In this document: one piece after another, positions 58,601 through 64,000 of the stretch
Layout: each line of letters begins with the position of its first letter
Numbering within the stretch: position 1 is the first letter of the stretch
Assembly (NCBI RefSeq): GCF_019976975.1
Contig: NZ_AP024630.1
Coordinates: forward strand, 5,022,001-5,086,000
Source: Arthrobacter sp. NtRootA1
GTDB lineage: Bacteria > Actinomycetota > Actinomycetes > Actinomycetales > Micrococcaceae
DNA: 64,000 bases
Direction: 5' to 3'
Notes under the pieces: model-generated
What the model was told of the DNA's origin: nothing
What the model saw: only the letters and a program-made list of their open reading frames with translations
The model's database searches: none
Translations under genes and position numbers: made by a program

Positions 58601-61447
58601 TTAGTTTTCAAAGGCTTCGATGGGCGGGCAGGAGCACACCAGGTTGCGGTCCCCAGCGGCACCGTCAACGCGGCCGACCGGCGGGAAGTACTTGTCCTGC
58701 TTCAGCTGGTGGACAGGGAACGCTGCCTGCTCACGCGAGTAGTCGCGGTCCCAGTCAGAACTCACGACGGCGGCAGCCGTGTGCGGTGCGTTGCGCAGGG
58801 GCGAATTCTCGACAGTGAAATCTCCGGCGGCCACCTGCTCGATTTCGGCACGGATGGTGATCATGGCTTCAATGAAGCGGTCGATCTCAACCAGGTCCTC
58901 GGACTCCGTCGGCTCCACCATCAAGGTGCCCGCAACGGGGAACGCCAGCGTGGGAGCGTGGAAGCCGAAGTCGATGAGGCGCTTGGCCACGTCCTCGGCC
59001 GTAACTCCCGTGCGGGCAGTCAGGTCGCGGAGGTCCAGGATGCATTCGTGGGCTACGAGCCCACCTTCGCCCGTGTAAAGGACTGGGAAGTGCTCATCCA
59101 AGCGGGAGGCGACGTAGTTGGCCGCGAGCAGCGCAGACTTGGTCGCTTCTGTGAGTCCCTGGCCACCCATGAGCTTCACGTAAGCCCAGGAAATGGGGAG
59201 CACACCGGCGGAACCGTAGCGGGATGCCGAGATGGCCACGCCACCTTCTGATGAAACATTGTTCGCGTCCCCGGGCATGAAGGGTGCCAGGTGGGCCTTG
59301 GCCGCAACCGGGCCAACACCCGGTCCACCACCGCCGTGCGGGATGCAGAACGTCTTGTGCAGGTTCAGGTGAGATACGTCGCCGCCGAACTTGCCTGGCT
59401 GGGCCAGCCCAACGAGCGCGTTGAGGTTTGCACCGTCAACGTACACCTGGCCACCGGCCTCGTGGACGGCGTCGCACACTTCCCGCACGTCGGCGTCGTA
59501 AACACCGTGCGTGGACGGGTAGGTGATCATGATGCAGGAGAGCGCCTCGCGGTTGGCTTCGATCTTCGCAGTGAGGTCCGCGTGATCGATGGTGCCATCA
59601 GCGGCCGTAGCCACCACGACAACCTTCATGCCGGCCAACACGGCGGAAGCAGCGTTGGTGCCGTGCGCAGAAGCAGGGATCAAGCAGACGTTGCGCTGCT
59701 CGTCGCCGCGGGACAGGTGGTAGCTGCGGATCGCCAGCAGGCCCGCGAGCTCACCCTGGGAACCGGCGTTCGGCTGAATGGAGACCTGATCGTAACCGGT
59801 GATCTCAGTGAGGTCGGCTTCCAGTCCTTCAATGAGCTCGCGCCAACCAGCCGTCTGGTGATCCGGAGCGAACGGGTGGATGGAGGCGAACTCAGGCCAG
59901 GAAATTGCTTCCATTTCAGCCGTGGCGTTCAGCTTCATGGTGCAGGAACCCAGCGGGATCATGGTGCGGTCCAGTGCGAGGTCCCGGTCGGACAGCTTGC
60001 GGATATAGCGCAACAGCTGCGTCTCGGAACGGTGCGTGTTGAACACCGGGTGCTGCAGGAAGTCCGAGGTCCGGAGAACGGAGGACGGCAACTCAAAGCC
60101 TGAAGCGTCCTTCACTGGGCCCGCACCAAATGCGACGGCTACCGCGGAGAGGACCTCCGGCGTCGTGGTTTCATCGAGGGAAACGCCAACCGTGTCGGCA
60201 TCGATGCGACGCAGGTTGATACCGCGGGCTTCGGCGGCGGCGATGACTTTGTCAGCCTTGCCGGGTACGCGGACCGTCAGAGTGTCGAAGAAGGATTCGG
60301 ACACGAGTTCACGGCCGGCGGTCTTGAGGGCAGTGGCCAGTGCGCGGGCGTGGCCGTGGACGGTTTCGGCGATTGCCTTCAGGCCTTCCGGACCGTGGTA
60401 AACCGCGTACATCGAGGCCACGATGGCGAGCAATGCCTGGGCCGTGCAGATGTTGGACGTGGCCTTCTCGCGCCGGATGTGCTGCTCGCGGGTCTGGAGC
60501 GCTAGCCGGTAAGCGGGGACGCCGGCATTGTCCTTGGAGACGCCCACGATGCGGCCCGGAAGCGTGCGCTCCATGCCTTCGCGGACTGCCATGTATGCGG
60601 CGTGCGGGCCGCCGAAGAACAGCGGAACACCAAAGCGCTGCGCAGTTCCGACGGCGATGTCGGCACCCTGTTCGCCCGGGGGCGTGATGAGGGTGAGCGC
60701 CAAAAGGTCGGCAGCCACAGTGACCAGGGCACCGCGTTCCTTGGCCTCAGCGATCACAGAGGAGTGGTCAAACACGTGGCCCGAAACGCCGGGTTGCTGC
60801 AGGACGATGCCGTTGATGTCGCCGTCGGGAAGACCCGCCGAAAGGTCGGCAATCTCCACTTCGAAGCCCAGCGCCTCGGCGCGGCCCTTCACGATCGCGA
60901 TGGTCTGCGGAAGGAGGTCGGCGTCCAGGACGGTCTTGCCGTCCTTCGCGATTTTGGACTTGTTGGCACGGCGCATGAGCAGCACCGCCTCAGCCACGGC
61001 AGTGGCTTCATCCAGCAGCGAAGCGTTGGCTACCGGCAGCCCCGTGAGGTCCTGGACCATGGTCTGGAAGTTCAGGAGCGCTTCGAGGCGGCCCTGCGAA
61101 ATCTCGGGCTGGTACGGCGTGTAGGCCGTGTACCAGGCCGGGGATTCGAGGATGTTGCGGCGGATGACCGGGGGCGTCACGGTGTCGTAGTAGCCCTGGC
61201 CGATCAGCTGGACGGCGGTCTTGTTCTTGGAAGCCAGCTTGCGGAGCTCGGCGAGGACCTGCACCTCGGTGAGGGCGTCCTGCAACTTCAGGGCAGTGTC
61301 CTGGCGGATGGAATCGGGGACCGCAACATCTACCAGGCCGTCTACGGAGTCGTAGCCGATGGCCTTGAGCATGGTGTCAACGTCGGATTGGCGTCGGGCG
61401 CCGATATGCCGGTCCGCGAAAGCGGTGGGGGTTGATTGAACAGTCAA
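58601..61447 (-). CDS. gcvP: glycine dehydrogenase (decarboxylating), P protein
   Basis: The TTG at 61447 (preceded by GGAG) is preferred over the ATG at 61459, which has no ribosome site. The 948-residue enzyme is of the single-chain type: N-terminal ADRHIGARRQSDVDTMLKAI, ARREKATSN-like RREKATSNICTAQALLAIV, and the PLP-lysine HLNLHKTFCIPHGGGGPG. It decarboxylates glycine. First gene of the operon, under the tandem riboswitch. Confidence 0.95.
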   Translation of the reverse strand: MTVQSTPTAFADRHIGARRQSDVDTMLKAIGYDSVDGLVDVAVPDSIRQDTALKLQDALTEVQVLAELRKLASKNKTAVQLIGQGYYDTVTPPVIRRNILESPAWYTAYTPYQPEISQGRLEALLNFQTMVQDLTGLPVANASLLDEATAVAEAVLLMRRANKSKIAKDGKTVLDADLLPQTIAIVKGRAEALGFEVEIADLSAGLPDGDINGIVLQQPGVSGHVFDHSSVIAEAKERGALVTVAADLLALTLITPPGEQGADIAVGTAQRFGVPLFFGGPHAAYMAVREGMERTLPGRIVGVSKDNAGVPAYRLALQTREQHIRREKATSNICTAQALLAIVASMYAVYHGPEGLKAIAETVHGHARALATALKTAGRELVSESFFDTLTVRVPGKADKVIAAAEARGINLRRIDADTVGVSLDETTTPEVLSAVAVAFGAGPVKDASGFELPSSVLRTSDFLQHPVFNTHRSETQLLRYIRKLSDRDLALDRTMIPLGSCTMKLNATAEMEAISWPEFASIHPFAPDHQTAGWRELIEGLEADLTEITGYDQVSIQPNAGSQGELAGLLAIRSYHLSRGDEQRNVCLIPASAHGTNAASAVLAGMKVVVVATAADGTIDHADLTAKIEANREALSCIMITYPSTHGVYDADVREVCDAVHEAGGQVYVDGANLNALVGLAQPGKFGGDVSHLNLHKTFCIPHGGGGPGVGPVAAKAHLAPFMPGDANNVSSEGGVAISASRYGSAGVLPISWAYVKLMGGQGLTEATKSALLAANYVASRLDEHFPVLYTGEGGLVAHECILDLRDLTARTGVTAEDVAKRLIDFGFHAPTLAFPVAGTLMVEPTESEDLVEIDRFIEAMITIRAEIEQVAAGDFTVENSPLRNAPHTAAAVVSSDWDRDYSREQAAFPVHQLKQDKYFPPVGRVDGAAGDRNLVCSCPPIEAFEN

Positions 61448-61502
61448 GAGGAACTCCATGATTCAGGCGCCCACTGAGCGCCACGATGAATGTGGGTTCC
61501 TC

Positions 61503-61688
61503 CCCACTCTGTATTGGACCTGAGAGATTCCGCAGGAATGGTTGCCTGCTTGCACCGTCGGTGAGCCCGGTTGCCCGGACTGCTTTCCAGAGTTGCCTAA
61601 CCGCGGCGGTACATGTGCCTGAGAGATTCCTGGGGAGGATTTGCTCCTACGGCGCCTGACTGGATGTACCGGCAGGACTCTCCCGCCG
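61503..61688 (-). promoter_or_regulatory. tandem glycine riboswitch
   Basis: Read on the minus strand, two type-I glycine aptamers follow one another. The first starts with GGAGAG (61683-61678), has CGCCGTAGGAGCAA and ends in CTCTCAGGCA. The second has CACCGACGGTGCAAGCAGGC and ends in CTCTCAGGTCC. These are the conserved cores of the class. It lies 56 bases upstream of the gcvP TTG. Such tandem riboswitches generally switch expression on with glycine. Confidence 0.95.
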
Positions 61689-61705
61689 CAGATCAAAAGC
61701 GTTGC

Positions 61706-61759
61706 GTCACCATGGGTGACACGCTTCACACCATAGCTGGTCATTTCGAAAAAGCGCAA
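61706..61759 (-). promoter_or_regulatory. promoter and palindrome before the riboswitch
   Basis: On the minus strand TTGCGC (61759-61754) and TATGGT (61735-61730) are 18 bases apart. A palindrome GTCACC-ATG-GGTGAC at 61706-61720 covers the expected start of the transcript and could be an operator. Confidence 0.5.
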
Positions 61760-61770
61760 GCAAGGGATAC

Positions 61771-63282
61771 CTACCGATGCATCGCCTCGTGGATCTGGAG
61801 CGCGAACCACAGCTGGGCAACCGTGGAAGTTTCACCCATGTCCAGCCCCGTCAGCTCGCCGATTTTCCGGATCCTGTAGATGATGGTTTGCCGGTGCGCG
61901 AACAGGGCCGCGGCAGTCTTTTGCCAGGAACGCTGCGAGTCCAAATAGGTCTTCAGCGTGACCAGGAGATCGCCTTCCTGGCTCTGCTCGTAATCGAAAA
62001 TCGGACCCAGCAGACGCCTGACCAGTGCAGTTCCTTCCTCAAAACCGGTCAGCCCGAGCCAGGATGGCCCCTGCGCGTAGCGGGCCAGGTCGAGCTTGTT
62101 CGCCCGGGCCGATCCGAGCGCCCAAAGGGACTCCTGCAGCGCGCGCTGAATGCCCGCCACACCCGCCGGAGCGCTGATTCCAATCGCGGCATCTGCCCCG
62201 GCGCAATGAACCAGGATGTCGTCAGGCACATCAGCGGGGACCACCACGTGCAGCCTGCTATTCCGCTTCAACGACGCCGACGCAACCCCGTGCCGCCACA
62301 GTTCGATGTGCACGTTCGCCAGCTTGTCGCCGTCGTTCGTTGTGGTGGAAGCGTTCGCTGACATGGAGGCGAGCAGGAAGTCCTCGGGCGGAACCCCAAA
62401 AGTTGACAGCCGGCTCTCCATCTCGGCCGCGCCCAGTCGGCCATCCATAGCCTGCAGCAGGAACTCGCCGGCCAGCCGATGCCGCCCTTCAAGCGACAAA
62501 ACGATGCGCGAGAGCTGCAGTCCCAGCACGGTTGCGGCGTGCAGGAGTACGACGGCGTCCGGGTGCGGTTCGCTGTGTGGCAGCACCACAAGCAGCGCAT
62601 TGGCGTGCGTCGGGATGTCCATGGTCAGCACGTGCCGGCCCCGGATCCGGTGCCACTGGAAATTCTTGCCAGCCAAGGACACCTGCCCGGAAAGCGGAGC
62701 CCATTCATCCGCGAGGAACTCCGGGAGCCGCTGGCCCTCGGGGTGCCAGGGATGGAGGCAGCGGCGGTCCACCACGAACAGTTCAGCGTCCAGTTCGGTG
62801 GCAAGCCGTTGGACCAGGCTTTGCCAATGGTCCTCGGAGGCTCCGGCCGTGCGGAGAAGGTCGTAGACCCTGGCTGTCTGGCGCAGGCGCCGGGACTCTT
62901 CGAGCAGGGAGGATTCGGCAACCGAGCGGGCAATCGCGATGAAGGGCAGCGGGTACGGGATGTTGATCAGCGGCAGCGGCAGCCGGTCGCAGGCCGCCAG
63001 GAACTCCTGCGTCAGCGGGGGTGCGTGCATCTTTTCGCCGATCGCCAAGGCGCTTGCCCCGCTGTCCATGAGGGCCTCCGCGAGCGCCACTTGCCCCTCG
63101 GCGTCCGCGGGAATCGAGAGTCCATTGGTCATCATGAGCTCGCCGCCGGTGACCCATTCCCACAGCCTGGGCAGATCCGAGGTGTGCGCCCAGGTGATCC
63201 GGTTGTCGCGCCCTGTGTCGCCGGCAAGGAGGGTGAGCCCCAATTGGGGTTCAGCTACGAGCTCGGCGACCGTGATTGCCAT
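61771..63282 (-). CDS. PucR-family transcriptional regulator
   Basis: The start at 63282 (MAITVAELVAEPQLGLTLLA) follows AGGACCCC and matches where the PucR domain begins; upstream in-frame ATGs at 63336 and 63357 are possible. The protein has the PucR N-terminal domain (ITWAHTSDLPRLWEWVTGGE, SIPADAEGQVALAEALMDSG) and a C-terminal HTH of the HTH_30 kind (LDSQRSWQKTAAALFAHRQT, IIYRIRKIGELTGLD). These regulators control purine, amino-acid or amine catabolism. It lies upstream of the glycine operon and is divergent from an agmatinase-family gene. Confidence 0.88.
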   Translation of the reverse strand: MAITVAELVAEPQLGLTLLAGDTGRDNRITWAHTSDLPRLWEWVTGGELMMTNGLSIPADAEGQVALAEALMDSGASALAIGEKMHAPPLTQEFLAACDRLPLPLINIPYPLPFIAIARSVAESSLLEESRRLRQTARVYDLLRTAGASEDHWQSLVQRLATELDAELFVVDRRCLHPWHPEGQRLPEFLADEWAPLSGQVSLAGKNFQWHRIRGRHVLTMDIPTHANALLVVLPHSEPHPDAVVLLHAATVLGLQLSRIVLSLEGRHRLAGEFLLQAMDGRLGAAEMESRLSTFGVPPEDFLLASMSANASTTTNDGDKLANVHIELWRHGVASASLKRNSRLHVVVPADVPDDILVHCAGADAAIGISAPAGVAGIQRALQESLWALGSARANKLDLARYAQGPSWLGLTGFEEGTALVRRLLGPIFDYEQSQEGDLLVTLKTYLDSQRSWQKTAAALFAHRQTIIYRIRKIGELTGLDMGETSTVAQLWFALQIHEAMHR

Positions 63283-63459
63283 CGGATGGGGTCCTGACTC
63301 TATGATTCCGGGGGCCGTTTCGGACCGTTTAGACATTCGTCTAAGCGCCTCGGCCATTTGTAGTCAATGTACCGCTATTCGCCGTGACCCGCGTCACCAA
63401 GAATGGAATTACTTACTTCCCGCTCAATGGCGAGCACCCCTCACACCAAGGATCCGGCA

Positions 63460-64000
63460 ATGACAATCCACAAGCCCATCGGCCCTGTCGACGCAACCAA
63501 AGTCCCCCGGTATGCAGGCCTCGGCACCTTCGCCCGCCTCCCCCAAATCGACCGGGTTCCGGACTACGACATTGCGATCGTCGGTGTCCCGTTCGACGGC
63601 GGAACCTCCTTCCGGCCAGGCGCCCGTTTCGGTCCTGCCGCGGTTCGCGAGGCCTCGCGCCTCCTACGCCCTGGCTACCACCCTGAGCTCGACGTCGAAC
63701 CCGTTTACGAAGCCCAGGTTGTGGACGCCGGCGACATCGCTTGCACTCCCTATGACATCACCCGCGCAGTTCGTGAGATCGAGGAGCAGGCGCTGCCCCT
63801 GATCAGTGAGGACAAGCGGCTGATCTCGATCGGTGGCGACCACACCATTGCTTTGCCCATGCTGCGGGCGCTGAACAAGGTCCATGGCCCGGTGGCTTTG
63901 CTGCACTTCGACGCTCACCTGGACACGTGGGACACCTACTTTGACCAGCCCATCACGCACGGAACCATTTTCCGGCGGGCGTTCGAGGAGGGCCTCCTTG
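63460..64000 (+). CDS. agmatinase/arginase (ureohydrolase) family protein, 3' end outside window
   Basis: The ATG at 63460 has AAGGA upstream; 180 codons lie in the window. It has the ureohydrolase metal-binding motifs IGGDHTIALP and LLHFDAHLDTWDTYF, and GVPFDGGTSFRPGARFGP. It should hydrolyse a guanidino compound to urea and an amine (agmatine, guanidinobutyrate or similar). Divergent from a PucR regulator that probably controls it. Confidence 0.9.
   Translation, partial: MTIHKPIGPVDATKVPRYAGLGTFARLPQIDRVPDYDIAIVGVPFDGGTSFRPGARFGPAAVREASRLLRPGYHPELDVEPVYEAQVVDAGDIACTPYDITRAVREIEEQALPLISEDKRLISIGGDHTIALPMLRALNKVHGPVALLHFDAHLDTWDTYFDQPITHGTIFRRAFEEGLL

Overview
The window comes from a high-GC Gram-positive genome. 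Gene families and codon use (strong third-position G/C, frequent GTG/TTG starts, AAGGAG-type ribosome binding sites) fit a Micrococcales actinobacterium of the Arthrobacter/Paenarthrobacter type. That placement is an inference from gene content, since there is no rRNA gene here. No tRNA, rRNA, CRISPR array, prophage or intact insertion sequence was found.

Layout. (1) 1-11.2 kb is a carbohydrate-acquisition locus: a partial DUF2264 protein, an MHS-type transporter, a DeoR-headed regulator with a LacI-type sensor, a three-gene sugar ABC importer, a 2-hydroxyacid dehydrogenase and an exported PL8 polysaccharide lyase. TGAAC/GTTCA boxes lie in front of both the regulator and the importer. (2) 11.3-29.6 kb is a mosaic of small housekeeping and stress units: two MarR regulators with palindromic operators, an FAD monooxygenase, MFS exporters, a GAF histidine kinase, a Ser/Thr kinase, VOC proteins, a HicB-like/DUF488 pair, a GH15 hydrolase, a PRC/DUF2382 stress protein, and an XRE (MmyB-type) regulator convergent with its likely exporter. 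A repeated terminator-like hairpin punctuates this part. (3) 29.7-33.8 kb holds four uncharacterised or HNH/DUF222 genes. (4) 33.9-37.4 kb is a 4-hydroxybenzoate module (pobA, IclR regulator, pcaK-like transporter). (5) 37.4-39.4 kb is a TasA-like protein / SipW-type signal peptidase / degenerate Hpt operon. (6) 39.6-43.8 kb has a molybdopterin oxidoreductase overlapping a helical partner gene, followed by a convergent, internally duplicated membrane protein. (7) 44.0-51.2 kb holds small stress genes, a FUSC protein, a four-gene operon of secreted proteins (three with SipW-like signal regions), and a second Ser/Thr kinase paralogous to the first.

(8) 51.4-61.7 kb is the clearest functional unit. 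A tandem glycine riboswitch precedes gcvP-gcvT-gcvH-glyA-sdaA-lipA-metF, all on the minus strand. Together these enzymes could cleave glycine, join the one-carbon unit to a second glycine to make serine, and deaminate serine to pyruvate, with LipA supplying the lipoyl group of GcvH and MetF draining methylene-THF. The non-coding gaps in this operon carry two nearly identical 70-bp palindromes and three copies of a second repeat. (9) The right edge has a PucR-family regulator divergent from a truncated agmatinase-family gene.

Main candidates for something new are the SipW/TasA/degenerate-Hpt operon with its distant secreted-protein operon and kinase, the molybdoenzyme unit with a missing Fe-S cysteine, and the repeats embedded in the glycine operon. 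All functional links between these parts are inference from position and sequence.
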